This document shows, piece by piece, positions 47,122 to 58,633 of a stretch of DNA of 64,000 nt (position 1 is the first letter of the stretch; every line of letters begins with the position of its first letter). This DNA comes from Flammula alnicola. Taxonomy: Eukaryota > Basidiomycota > Agaricomycetes > Agaricales > Strophariaceae. The stretch is from the NCBI GenBank assembly GCA_015499995.1, contig JADNRV010000086.1, positions 124,001-188,000 on the forward strand. Direction: 5' to 3'. The translations under genes were made by a program, and so were the position numbers. The notes under the pieces were generated by a model, which made no database searches, had not been told where the DNA came from, and was given only the letters and a program-made list of their open reading frames with translations.

Positions 47122-48240
47122 ACTTAAGAGATAAATTTCGGTCTTTCAATTTTTTCAATTAGTAGATGCAATTGTCGCTTTATTATTTTCTTCCCGCATC
47201 TTTCAATGATGTTCTCCAGATTTGAGATGAAAATAAACAAGTATTCTGAAAATGTTCAGGTTTGTACTACAGGACAGTACTACGTATAACAAGCGCTCGT
47301 GAACTGTAGAAATTCGAGTTTTGTCAGTGGTCACAAACCATAGGCCCCCAAACATGATGCCTCAAGGAGATGAACTGGGTCACTTCAAGTAGCGAGCATC
47401 TATCAGCTTCTGAGGTGGGGTAAAACATGCAGGAAATTGATTGGAAATTGACTATGCTCACTGCATTGCGTATCGCGCTCTGCAAGAACACCTGTACCTT
47501 CTGGTCCTTCAATACTGGCCAATGGGCTTCGAGAGTGGATAAAGCGTTGAGTTTTTGATCTACATAGGTTTTCAGTCTAAAACGGTCATCTCATGAGAAA
47601 ATGAGAAAGAGATAACATGAAATCCAATGCACAACGAAATTGCAATCAACTTGGTCCACCATAGTGAGTCATCAATTGTTCATCCAGCAAGGCAGTCAAT
47701 GCATATGAATTGCCCGAATACATAATCGTGGAGATGTTTGGCGAGGCAGATCCAGGCCAGATCTGTCGATCTCGGACAACCACTCCAAATATGGAAAGGC
47801 AGCTAGATGCGTCGGTCGTTCCTTATCGGGTGTCTCATTTTCCTTTTCCGGCTTCGCTGGCGCACACTGCCTTACGCACAGCGGCACGATGAACATCTAT
47901 TAATAGACTGATGAGTGTAATACATAAATCCATCGAAATAACCCTATTTAATTTGTCGCATCGTACAAGTTCTTCCTCCACCAAAAACTAAACCTATTAC
48001 ACATGGGAAGTCATTGTGAGCAGTACAACCCTGGTTCCCTCACTCCTTCAATAACTTTATACACCCACGGAATGGTCGACGAGAATTCACAAGTCACCGC
48101 TAACAATCCAGGGCCTCAGCCATCTTGGATTCAAGAACAACTTCGGTCTCTCCGTGGCATCCAAAGGTTCTTTTATTTCTGCTGACTTGTTGAACAACTT
48201 GAAACTCATCTCCTACATACTCAGTGAACTGGGACAGAAG
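47122..48240. other. Intergenic upstream of copy B
   Basis: The first 160 bp belong to the duplicated unit, which ends near 47,281 (matching the unit ending near 59,649). The last 250 bp resemble the 5' flanks of copies C and D. No gene between. Confidence 0.5.
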
Positions 48241-49091
48241 ATGAAGAACCTGAACACCAGGCCCACCATTTTCATTGCTTTATGGACAACCCTGACACTA
48301 GGTCTTCTTCCCGTCTATTACGCCGAATATCGAGCAGAGACGACTGGCGCAGAAACAGCATCACTGCCCCCACCAGCCGACACCGAAGTCCGATCCTGGA
48401 AGGCTGTTGCAAGAGACCTGACCAAAGTCTGGGCACTGGTATGCAAGGGAGGTCTACTTCTCTGCCCGTAAGCCAATGGTTTTTCTCTTGATAAGTGCAC
48501 CACTGAGGCGTACCTGGTTCTCAGATTGTCCCTTACCCTGCTTCAAATTCCTGGAGTTACCGAAAGCATTCTTGCGCGCACGTCGACAATTGCGGCTTGT
48601 GTCTGCGGTGGTAGCGCATTCCTTCTGAGCGCAGTATTCATTAGTATGAGGTCCAAGTTCAATCGAGGGAAAATTGCCCACCTGTGGGTCGAGGTACGCC
48701 GACTTTCGTGCTGACCCAATGCGCTGGCAGAATTAACCAATCTATACTTCTGTATTTTCCAGGCGTCACCGAGCTTGTCTGCACCCAAAGCTCTTACCTT
48801 CTGGACAACTCTAGTGTCTCCGATGTCGTACTTGATCTGGTTAGTCATATCATCGTACTCGTGTCTCATAAAATATGATACTCACCACTCACTAGGTCGC
48901 TCATCTTTTGCATCTTGACGTTGTTGGTCGTCTCCTGGAATAGATACATCGGCAGAGGTCCCAGTCCCGATGGCGGAAATTCTGCCGACACCAAAGCAGC
49001 CTTCATCGCGAGTGGCGTTTTCCTCACGAGCTTGATCATAGGAGCTGTCGTCCAAGTTCACCGAGCCATTTCTCTCGTCAGAGGGCCGTGA
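48241..49091 (+). CDS. Small multi-pass membrane protein, copy B
   Basis: Exons 48241-48467, 48525-48693, 48763-48839 and 48896-49091 give 222 aa, the same length and phases as copies C and D. Predicted membrane segments are IFIALWTTLTLGLLPVY near the start, IAACVCGGSAFLLSAVFI, the pair around FWTTLVSPMSYLIW then SLIFCILTLLVVSW, and SGVFLTSLIIGAVVQV. Loops are short and basic (RSKFNRGKIAHLW). I chose the ATG that places 14 residues before the first helix, as no upstream in-frame ATG exists. The family is unknown to me; such four- to five-helix proteins are common as lineage-specific genes in Agaricomycetes. Confidence 0.7.
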
Positions 49092-51027
49092 TGTTACTTG
49101 CGAAGCTACATCGATACCTGTTGCGAAGCTTGGTAGAAACCCTTAGATATTCCATTCGAGCTTGGTCTGTGTTTTGAATTCCACATTTGTTATCAGTTTC
49201 CGCATCCCTATGCTTTCCTGTTTTCATGTGTACGCTAATGTTCTGATTGTACTTGAAGCTTTCTCCTTTTTTCTTTCGTCTAAAATAGCGCTGTGTATCA
49301 TACTAGTAGCTCGCATCAGAGTTTTCGTTTGCAGGCAATAACATGATGAAGCTACTTACCATTTTCATTGCCCACTTAGTAGGCTGCTTCGACCTGGTTG
49401 ATGGAAGGCTTGCGAGAACAGCACTTCAACCTGGCGTGAACCTGAGCGTTAACGACAAACTGATCAAATGCAGAGGGTAGGTCACATCGGGTCGCACGAT
49501 CACGCACTCTTTACCGCAATCGACGATCATCCTTATGCCAGTGGGCCTCCCACCACTAGCAGAATCCATATATGCTCAGCACAGCCGAGAACATAACTCC
49601 ACTTGACACTCGGATCGACTCGAATTGAAGGTCCCTCCTGGCCCTCCCCAGGCAAAGTTTGAGAGGCACGCGCGTGACCCCTCGACGCTGGTTATCTACT
49701 AGAGAGAAGCAGCACTGCTTGTGGCGACAACACTCAACTTCGTAATAGGTTATAGCGCCCTTTTGTTTGACTCTAACCTTTGACTATACGCTCAACACTG
49801 CTACAGGGAAAGAGAGCAAGCCCACAACGAGGTTAATCGCACAGGAGACTCGACAGTGTCTGGCGTCGGACGCTGGCATTAAAACTGTTAATCGTGTTCC
49901 TCTTGCCACGTTGACATCTGCTACCATTTAAGCCATCCGCGCCGCGCTTTCGACTGCTCTCCAGCATATTCTTTCACAAAGCATTCCATTTCAGGAGGAC
50001 CTCCATGAACTTGACCTCTGGCTACTGGCCCTCCCGAAACGACACGTAGCGTATGTCGCTCTGCGTCGACGATTTTGTTCACCCCTGCTTGAAGACACTG
50101 TCTCTACGTCGAAGCCTTAAGTGCACGCGCTCGGCCATTATTCAAACACAATGCCCGACATCATCGAACACATGGACATGTATCCGAGCCGGCTCCATAT
50201 GACGGCCATCGAGCAACTGGATACGAAGATCAACACCAATTCACTTGCTTCACACCACCGCGCCGGCGTCATATCGTTCATCCGTAACTTTTGGTCAACC
50301 TCGTTAGCAAGCCCTCGGATTTGCTCTTTTTGCGCACCTCAAATTCGACAAGCTCTGCGCCTTCAAGTAGTTTTTCTTCGAGAAAGATGGGGTCCGGATA
50401 CCGCAATGTGAATGGGTATTACCGAGGTTTGTGCGATTTCAGTCTCTTATCTCTTGCAAGTATTGCTGATCTGAATGTCCTAGATCCTCGCAAATCTGAC
50501 TTGCAATGCTCACCCTGCGGTATCTTTGAATCCATTCGAACGCGAAAGCGAAATTGAACAATATCTTCATCGTCAGAAATCCCAACAGGCCGAAATGTCC
50601 ACAAACGGATATTGGCCCACCGTCAGTTGTAGATATGATGTTGGCGTCGCTTTGTAAAGGTAGAGTACATCTGATATACATCACACAGAGGGACTTAGGT
50701 ATAACCGTTGACTGGCGAAAAACTGTAGACGCGATCAAGAACCAAAAGATCGAACATATACGTCCTCGTCACCTTCGTCCATCTGCCCCCCACGACCCCG
50801 TCCGAGGCAACTAACCGCTGCTTTATCTCCACAATCTGCGCTGGGCCAAGGCTTTTCGCGGTGCCCGACGAGGGCCGTCCAGAGGGCCGTTATGGCGAAG
50901 GTATGGAGTGGTGGGGGAGGGGAGCGCTTGGAGGATTTGGAGCGCTTGGAGCATCGCGTTCTATCGCATTGGACCGTTATTTTTTAAATTGTGGGTAGGG
51001 TAAGAGAAAGAGAGACCAGAGACTCAC
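49092..51027. other. Flank of copy B and unassigned sequence
   Basis: To about 49,470 it repeats the 3' flank of copy C. From there to 51,027 no gene is convincing. A plus-strand frame near 50,110-50,411 (MPDIIEHMDMYPSRL) has no recognised domain. Confidence 0.4.
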
Positions 51028-52114
51028 AAGCATATCCGACACACCAGCCTCCCCTTCCGCGTCCCCGGCGGCGGCGGTTCCGTCTTGTACAGCAGGTTGA
51101 TGCCCAGCTTGCAGGTGGGTTTCTGCTTGTCGCCTATTTCCGAGTCGCCTGCTGGCCCATTCGTTGTCGCAGGCTTGGGCGAGCATGGATGTACAAATTA
51201 CACTGGCACGCGTCGTCATCGGCTCCGACTCCGGCTTAGGACACACCTCACCCTCCTCGTACTCCACCTCCATACCCGCGTCCACCTGCATCTGCGCGTC
51301 GAGGGCCGCAACGAACCTTCTTTCACGACTGCGTGTGTGTTCGCTGCGACAGACGCCGAGGCAGAGGCTAGTGAAGACGAAATTCTGGCAATAGGTTTCG
51401 GGTCAACGACGACCTCCATCTGCGTCGACGCGGACGCACGAGATGGAAATCCCCTCATCGTCAGCGTCCATAGGTTCGGGTTTGACGACGACGGCGGTTT
51501 GATCCTCACTCTGGCTCTGCTCGTGGTCCTGTGCGGCGTTTATGCTTGTATTGGGCCATGAGTCCGACGTTGCCTGTGAGCTTGGTCCAGGGGTGGGAGC
51601 AGAGATGGTACAGGGGTCAGCGAGGGGGTGGGGGTGGTACAGGGCCCAGGGATGGATGGCTGGGACTTGGATTGGCATCGGCGCTCCATGGCGGACGTGA
51701 CGGATATTCCTCCTGCTCGTACTCTGTCCGCCGGCGTTTCCGCAGAGGCCCTTGGACGCGAATGTATTCCGGACAGTGTGTTGCGTCCTGGCCTACTAGT
51801 ATCGCGTTCTCGCCATGAACATTCTTGGAGGCGAAAGCCATAGTAGGAGATGGGAAGAGTGTACGGGAGCGCGAGGACGTCGCCACCAACGCCGATGTCG
51901 ATGTCGATGCGTATGAGAGGTAATGGCGGATGAGGAAGGCCGAGTCAGCGCAGGTGCCCCAGAAAGTACTTGCGGGGATGAAGTGCGTCGTGCATGTGAG
52001 CGGGCTTGGGCTTGGGGCTGGGACAAGAGAACGGTCCGTGTAGCCGTGGTCCACTGTAGAGTGTGTGAGCGTGTGACCCGATGTGACTTGCCCTTTGTAT
52101 TCACTCAAGTTCAC
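51028..52114 (-). CDS. Low-complexity hypothetical protein, copy 2 of 3
   Basis: Minus-strand segments resemble the other two copies: STSTSALVATSSRSR, NAILVGQDATHCPEYIRVQG, PLRKRRRTEYE and VVVKPEPMDADDEG. Unlike them it continues through a region holding MEVEYEEGEV to a distinct C-terminus, KPTCKLGINLLYKTEPPPPG followed by RKGRLVCRICL and a stop at 51028-51030. The two Cys near the end could form a small metal site. The N-terminal half seen in the other copies is not present, so this copy is partial or differently organised. Exon borders are not resolved. Confidence 0.4.
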
Positions 52115-52466
52115 GCTTACTCAAGCGCTTACTGTTCTCGCAATATTCTGAGAGCCTTCCATCAGCCAGGTCGAAGCAGCCTAAGCGGGCAATGAAAATG
52201 GTAAGTAGCTTCATGACGTTATTGCCAGCAAACGAAAACTCTGATGCGAGCTACATACACAATGACATTTCAGACGAGAGAAAAAAAAAAAAAAGAAAGC
52301 TTCAAGTACAAGCAGAACATTAGCGTACACATGAAAACAGGAAAGCATAGGGATGCGGAAACTGATAACAAATGTGGAATTCAAAACACAGACCGAGCTC
52401 GAATTGAATATCTAAGGATTTCCATCAAGCTCCGCCACTGGCATCGATGTGACTTCGCGAGCAACA
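52115..52466. other. 3' flank of copy C (palindrome outer arm)
   Basis: Read on the minus strand it resembles the 3' flanks of copies B and D, with more differences than the inner arms. A run of about 15 A lies at 52,280. Confidence 0.5.
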
Positions 52467-53316
52467 TTACCGCCCTCTGACGAGAGAAATGGCTCGGCGA
52501 ACTTGGACGACCGTTCCTACGATCAAGCTCGTGAGGAACGCGCCGCTCATGATGAAGGCTGCTTTGGTGTCGGCGGAATTTCCGCCATCGGGAGTGGGAC
52601 CCCCGCCGACGTATCTATTCCAGGCGACGAGCAACAGCGTCAAGATGCAAAAGATGAGCGACCTGCTGAGTGGTGAGTATCATATTTTATAAAACACGAG
52701 TACGATGATATGACTAACCAGATCAAGTACGATATCGGAGACACTAGAGTTGTCCAGAAGGTAAGAGCTTTGGGTGTAGACAAGCTCGGCGACGCCTGCA
52801 AAATACAAAGGTATAGGTCGATTAATTCTGCCAATGGATTGGGTCAGCACGAAAGTCGGCGCACCTCGATCCACAGGTGGGCAATCTTTCCACGATTTAA
52901 CTTGGACCTCATACTGATGAACACCGCGCTCAGAAGGAACGCGCTGCCGCCACACACACAAGCCGCAATTGTCGACGTGCGCGCAAGAGTGCTTTCGGTA
53001 ACTCCAGGAATTTGAAGCAGCGTAAGGGACAATCTGAGAACCATGTACGTCTCAGTAGTGCACTTGTCAAGAAAAAAATATTTACTTACGGGCAGAGAAC
53101 CAGACCTCCCTTGCATACCAGTGTCCATACCTTGATCAGGTCTCTCGCAACGACCTTCCAGGATCGGACTTCGGTATCGGCTGGTGGGGGCAGTGACGCT
53201 GTTTCTGCGCCAGTCGTCTCTGCTCGATACTCGGCGTAATACACGGGAAGAAGACCTAGCGTAAGGGCCGTCCATAAAACGATGACGATGGTGTGCCTGA
53301 CATTTAGGTTCTTCAT
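52467..53316 (-). CDS. Small multi-pass membrane protein, copy C (left palindrome arm)
   Basis: Exons 53090-53316, 52865-53033, 52719-52795 and 52467-52662 mirror copy D base for base in position (coordinates sum to 107,956), giving 222 aa. Residues in the first exon are almost the same as in D. Later exons differ at scattered positions (for example PGVTEST against PGVIGST). All frames and splice sites are intact. It is transcribed away from copy D. Confidence 0.7.
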
Positions 53317-54639
53317 CTTCTGTCCCAGTTCACTGAGTACGTAGGAGATGAGCTTCAAGTTGTTTAACGAGTCAGCAGAAATAACAGAACCTTCGGATGC
53401 TACGGAGAGACCGAATTTGTTCTTGAATCCAAGATGGCCGAAGCCCAGGATTGTAAGCGGTGACTCGTGAATTCTCGTCAACCATTTCGTGGGTATACAA
53501 AGTTGTTGAAGGAATGGGGAAACCAGGGTTGTAATATTCAGAATGAATTCCGATGTGTAATAGGTTTAGTTTGTGGTGGAGGAAGAACTTATAAGATACG
53601 AACATGGCACAACTCAAGTGACTATTAATAGATGCTTCTCGAGGAAAGGGTGTTGTTATTATTCGCCGCATCATAACGTTTCTCGGGCCTACTTAACATG
53701 ATCATTATTCGATTCGGTCTGACTTACAGGTACCGCTGATAGGATCTCTACTCTATATATTCTTGTCCGCTTTTCGGGGTCCTCCCTTCCTCTCAAGTCT
53801 GTCTCGGCTTCCCCGTCTTTTCGCTGACAGAGCCCTTGCAACAATCCAGCATCTACTTGTCCTCTCATCTTATCGTCCCCCTACCACCTGCCCTTCGAGT
53901 AGGTGTCAAATTTGCTCATGTCCTGCTCACGTCTTTCAGAACGGCCCGTTAGTGTCAAGCATTAAGAAAACAGCTATAATAGACTGATGAGTGCAATACA
54001 TATTGTTCACTTCATTTGTGCCCTCAAATTGCAGTTGTCAATGTGAAAACGGGAGAAAGGAAGGGCAGGTGGTAGGGGGACGATAAGATGAGAGGACAAG
54101 TAGATGCTGGATTGTTGCAAGGGCTCTGTCAGCGAAAAGACGGGGAAGCCGAGACAGACTTGAGAGGAAGGGAGGACCCCGAAAAGCGGACAAGAATATA
54201 TAGAGTAGAGATCCTATCAGCGGTACCTGTAAGTCAGACCGAATCGAATAATGATCATGTTAAGTAGGCCCGAGAAACGTTATGATGCGGCGAATAATAA
54301 CAACACCCTTTCCTCGAGAAGCATCTATTAATAGTCACTTGAGTTGTGCCATGTTCGTATCTTATAAGTTCTTCCTCCACCACAAACTAAACCTATTACA
54401 CATCGGAATTCATTCTGAATATTACAACCCTGGTTTCCCCATTCCTTCAACAACTTTGTATACCCACGAAATGGTTGACGAGAATTCACGAGTCACCGCT
54501 TACAATCCTGGGCTTCGGCCATCTTGGATTCAAGAACAAATTCGGTCTCTCCGTAGCATCCGAAGGTTCTGTTATTTCTGCTGACTCGTTAAACAACTTG
54601 AAGCTCATCTCCTACGTACTCAGTGAACTGGGACAGAAG
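53317..54639. promoter_or_regulatory. Shared divergent 5' region of copies C and D
   Basis: Both start codons face outward, and each arm carries the same upstream sequence, so both genes have identical promoters. A TATATA/ATAGAGTAGAG motif lies about 430 bp from each ATG. Small frames here, such as the mirrored MMRRIITTPFPREA frames, are 5' leader sequence rather than genes. Confidence 0.45.
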
Positions 54640-55489
54640 ATGAAGAACCTAAATGTCAGGCACACCATCGTCATCGTTTTATGGACGGCCCTTACGCTAG
54701 GTCTTCTTCCCGTGTATTACGCCGAGTATCGAGCAGAGACGACTGGCGCAGAAACAGCGTCACTGCCCCCACCAGCCGACACCGAAGTCCGATCCTGGAA
54801 GGTCGTTGCGAGAGACCTGATCAAAGTCTGGGCACTGGTATGCAAGGGAGGTCTAGTTCTCTGCCCGTAAGTGAATATTTTGTTCTCGATAAGGGCACTA
54901 CTGAGACGTACCTGGTTCTCAGATTGTCCCTTACTCTGCTTCAAATCCCTGGAGTTATCGGAAGCACTCTTCCGCGCACGTTGACAATTGCGGCTTGTGT
55001 CTGCGGCGGTAGCGCGTTCCTTCTGAGCGCAGTGTTCATTAGTATGAGGTCCAAGTTAAATCGTGGAAAAATTGCGCACCTGTGGGTCGAGGTGCGCCGA
55101 CTTCGGTTCTGACCCAATCCACGCGCAGAATTAACCGATCTATATTTCTGTATTTTCCAGGCGTCGCCGAGCTTGTCTGCACCCGAAGCTCTCGTCTTCT
55201 GGACAACTCTAGTGTCTCCGATGTCGTACTTGATCTGGTTAGTTATATTATGGTACTCGCATTTTATGAAATATGGTACTCACCATTCACCAGGTCGCTC
55301 CTCTTCTGTATCTTGACGCTATTGGTCGTCTCCTGGAATAGATACATCGGCGGAGGTCCCACTCCCGATGGCGGAAATTCCGCCAACACCAAAGCGGCCT
55401 TCATCACGAGCGGCGTGTTCCTCACGAGCTTGATTATAGGAACCGTCGTCCAAATTCGCCGAGCCATTTCTCTCGTCAGAGGGCGGTAA
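54640..55489 (+). CDS. Small multi-pass membrane protein, copy D (right palindrome arm)
   Basis: Exons 54640-54866, 54923-55091, 55161-55237 and 55294-55489 give 222 aa. It starts MKNLNVRHTIVIVLWTALTL, continues with a polar loop rich in Glu, Pro and Ala (AETASLPPPADTEVRSW), then IAACVCGGSAFLLSAVFI, the two helices around YLIW|SLLFCILTLLVVSW, a Gly-rich loop IGGGPTPDGGNSANTK and the last helix FITSGVFLTSLIIGTVV. Four or five membrane segments are expected. Function unknown. Its downstream flank belongs to the large segmental duplication shared with copy A. Confidence 0.72.
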
Positions 55490-55917
55490 TGTTGCTCACG
55501 CAGCCACATCGATACCCGTTGCGAAGCTCGGTGGAAACCTTGGATATTCCATTCGAGCTCTGTCCGCGTTTTAAATTCCACATTTGCTATCAGTTTCCGA
55601 ATCACTTTTGCTTTGCTTTGCTGTTTTCGTATGTACGCTATTGTTCTGCTTTTACTTGAGGCTTTCTTTTTCCCCCTTCTCCTCTGAAATGTCGCTGTGT
55701 ATGTAGCTCGCATCAGAGTTTTCGTTTGCAGGCAATAACACGTACTTACCCTTGTCATTGGCCACTTAGGCCGGTTGATGGAAGGCTTGCGAGAACAGCA
55801 CTTAGCGTGAACTATGCAAGGACGAAACTGATCAAAGGGTAGGTTACACGGGTCACATGTCACATGGCCACCACTCTCTACGGTGAACGTTCATCCTAAC
55901 GTGCCACTAAGAATCCA
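55490..55917. other. Intergenic, convergent
   Basis: 3' flank of copy D, matching 43,483-43,889; nothing else recognised. Confidence 0.5.
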
Positions 55918-57648
55918 TTATGTGGAAAGCCCCTCGTCGTCCATCGCTTCGGATTTGACGACGACGATTTGAGCCTCACTCTGGTCTAGTCGTGGTCCTG
56001 TGCGCGCGTTTGTATTTGGATTGGGCCTCAAGTCTGACTTTGCCTGCGAGCTTGGTCCAGGGGCGGGGGCGGAGATGGTACACGGGTCTGCGAGGGGGTG
56101 GTAGTGGGGACGGATGGCTGGCGCCCCGGCTGGGATGGGGATTGGCGTTGGATTTTGGACTGAGACTGGGACCGGCGTAGCCATGGCGGACGCGACGCAT
56201 CTTCCTCCTGCTCGTACTAGCTCGTACTGTGTCCGCCGGCGTTTCCGTAGCGGCCCTTGGACGCGAATGCTTCCGGCCGGTGTGGTGCCAGGTGCGTCCT
56301 CGCCTACTAGTATCGCATTCTCGCCATCAGTACTCTCGGAGGCGACAGCCACAGGATATGTGAATGCTGCATGATAGCGCGAGCACGTCGATGCCAACGC
56401 CGATGCCGATGAGGAGGTAAAGGCGGATGTGGAGGTGGATGCTGATGTGGAGAGCCGAGTCAGTGCAGGTGCCCCGGAGAGTACTTGCGGGGACAACGTA
56501 CGTTGTGCATGGGCTTGGGCCTGGGGCTGGCACAAGGAGAGCTGGTCCGGGTAGCCGTGGTATTGCGCTAAAGTCACAGATGCAGTGGCAGCGACGGCGA
56601 CGGCATGTTGGTGTTGGTGCAGAGCATGTTGGGCTTTGGGTGCTGACCTGGCCGATGGTCGTCTCTAAGCCTACATGTCAAAAAGTCAATATATGTGCGC
56701 ATCGAGAGCAAATGAACGCACCTCTTCCAACATCCTCACCGCTCCAACTCCTTTACTGTCTGCCTCAGCCGCTCATTATTCTCCTTTCGTGATGCGTCCT
56801 TCTCCCTCTTCACCGCCTCTTTCTCCTTCCGCAACGCGTCGTTATCCCTGCTCGGCATCTTATTCGCCGCCACCACTACCTCACTCTCCTTCTTCAACGC
56901 CTCGTTCTCCCCCAATTCTCCACCCTCACCCGGCGTTTCGACAAATCCCACTCGTCTACGTCCAAAGGCCGTGTATCTGCGCCGCCGCCTGCGCCGCACA
57001 CACCTGCCGCTCTGCCTCGAGGGTACGCGCGTAGTCGTGGTGCAGCGCGACGACGGCCTGGCGCACGGTGTGCGCGAGGAGGTTTCATGCGGACTCGAGT
57101 GCGTCGCACATGAGGGGCGGTCGTCGTCGTTGGAGGTGGGGGTCTGGGTGTTAAGAGGCGGGTGGGATGGTGATTGGCGTTGGGAGGGTCTGGGATGGGG
57201 CGCTCCTTTGAGATGTGGTTGCAGTTGGCACGGTCATTGGGAATGGGGTCCTTGAAGTTGGGGGTGTTGCGAGAGAGGATGGTGTCGCGAGAGTCTTTGG
57301 AGATGGGGATGGGGTTGGGGTTGTGAGGGTGGCTGGGAAGGTACATGTATCGATGGTTGGAATACCGGTTGGGAGTGACGATGTGCGACTGCCGGAGGTG
57401 GGTTCAGAAGCGTGCAGTGAGAGGATCCTGCCTCAGCCGCACTCATCCATCGGGTATGTGAGGGGTCTCGAATAGGCCGCAGTGGTGGTGGCGCCGGTGA
57501 AGGAGGAAGAAGGGGCTAAGGCTGAGGGGAGCTTGATGGGCGGCATAGAGAACAAGATGGGCAGGAGCGTAGTGGTGCCGATGCTGGCGGCCTTGGTATT
57601 AGCGGTATAAGAAGCAGGAGATTGTGAGTACTCGTGCCGGGGGTCCAT
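55918..57648 (-). CDS. Low-complexity coiled-coil hypothetical protein, copy 3 of 3
   Basis: The best-preserved copy. A likely start is the ATG at 57648 (MDPRHEYSQSPASYTANTKA). Parts in order are a Ser/Thr/Pro-rich N-terminus, a Pro/Asn/Thr-rich stretch, a helical segment VRQAVVALHHDYARTLEAER, a coiled coil (NEALKKESEVVVAANK, DNDALRKEKEAVKREKDASR), a Ser/Thr/Ala-rich stretch, the basic motif GPLRKRRRTQYE (possible nuclear signal), and the C-terminus IVVVKSEAMDDEGLST. Several introns are needed, and I could not fix their borders. Possibly a nuclear regulator, by composition only. Confidence 0.5.
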
Positions 57649-58633
57649 GGCCAGGCACGGATTCAAGTTGGAGATAGCCATAGCGAAAATGACATAAAGC
57701 TGAGCAAACACCTCACGAATGGCGCGCACAACGGCTGACAAGGAAGGCTTCCGTTCCACGAATAGTGAACTTTCTATTATATTCTCATAGGCTTATTTAA
57801 TTTTATTTATGTACCATCGGTTCGCGCACTGCAGCACGGACATATATCATTATGGCTCTCCACTCTCGTCGTTAATCCGCGGCGGCTTCGAAAGCCACGC
57901 AGAGCACAAGGGGTTGATGCTTCTTACATATTCAATTATGTTCCATATGCACCAGTCTTATCAAGGTGACAGACGCCGCTGAAGGTGTGCTGATGCGCAG
58001 CACGTTGACACCTGTTGACACACATACTAGGAATTTACACCATTATGCGGGGTGTAACGTTATACTAGCCCTACGGCAGACTCGGCGTGCTATGACCACC
58101 CAAATACCCGTCGAGAAACCGAGACAGTCGGATCTGTGGCTTTACTGCGATATGTCATTGCACAAGTACACCTGTACTTGACATGTGTTCGTCACACGGC
58201 CTTGGTGCTTGCTTCCAAATGTATGGCAAAGCACTGAGCCTTGAACACAGGCAATCGTCCCTGCCTAGTGAAATCCTTGCGCACCGCGGTACCGGTATAA
58301 TTATCCCTTGAGATCTAAAATTCTCTAAATCGAAAGGCCTGAGTTATGGTCCTCTTCCGCAAACCGTTCCTCGAGCCTTGAAAACACCCAAATTTCTACC
58401 AATCGAAGATCATGACGAGTCCTCGGCTCGTTCTCAAGAGCATTCAAATTTTCAGACTGACTCTCACGTTGTCAGAATCATCCGGCCGCGAAATGCTATG
58501 TAGATTTTGTTCCATTGATTCTAGATTGTACGTATGATTGGAAAGGCTCTTCCGATACAGCGAGTAATCGATCTATCCTGAGCTCTTTGTATACCAACGT
58601 GAGACCCTTTCTAAATTTAACTCTCGCACAGGA
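57649..58633. other. Duplicated intergenic stretch
   Basis: Matches 45,444-46,450 with small indels; no gene supported. Confidence 0.45.

Larger units (their letters stand above)
42820..47281. repeat. Segmental duplication, unit 1
   Basis: This 4.46-kb segment (copy A, low-complexity gene copy 1, Z1) matches 54826-59649 in the same order and orientation with scattered indels. It begins exactly at the LTR and ends at GGTTTGTACTACAGGACAGT. Confidence 0.85.
52467..55489. repeat. Large palindrome: inverted duplication of the membrane-protein gene
   Basis: Left arm 52467-53896 and right arm 54060-55489 are reverse complements around a 163-bp spacer (53897-54059), with no net indel over 1.43 kb. 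The inner 700 bp or so of each arm look identical by eye; toward the outside, differences accumulate. Weaker similarity continues on both sides to about 52.15 and 55.8 kb. Confidence 0.9.

Noticed and set aside
50121..50814. Plus-strand frames in 50.1-50.8 kb
   Set aside because: No domain, no paralog and no splice model that links them.
53372..54584. Mirrored 100-codon frames around the palindrome spacer (MMRRIITTPFPREA...)
   Set aside because: They are identical because the arms are identical, lie upstream of the membrane genes, and overlap their 5' leader in another frame.
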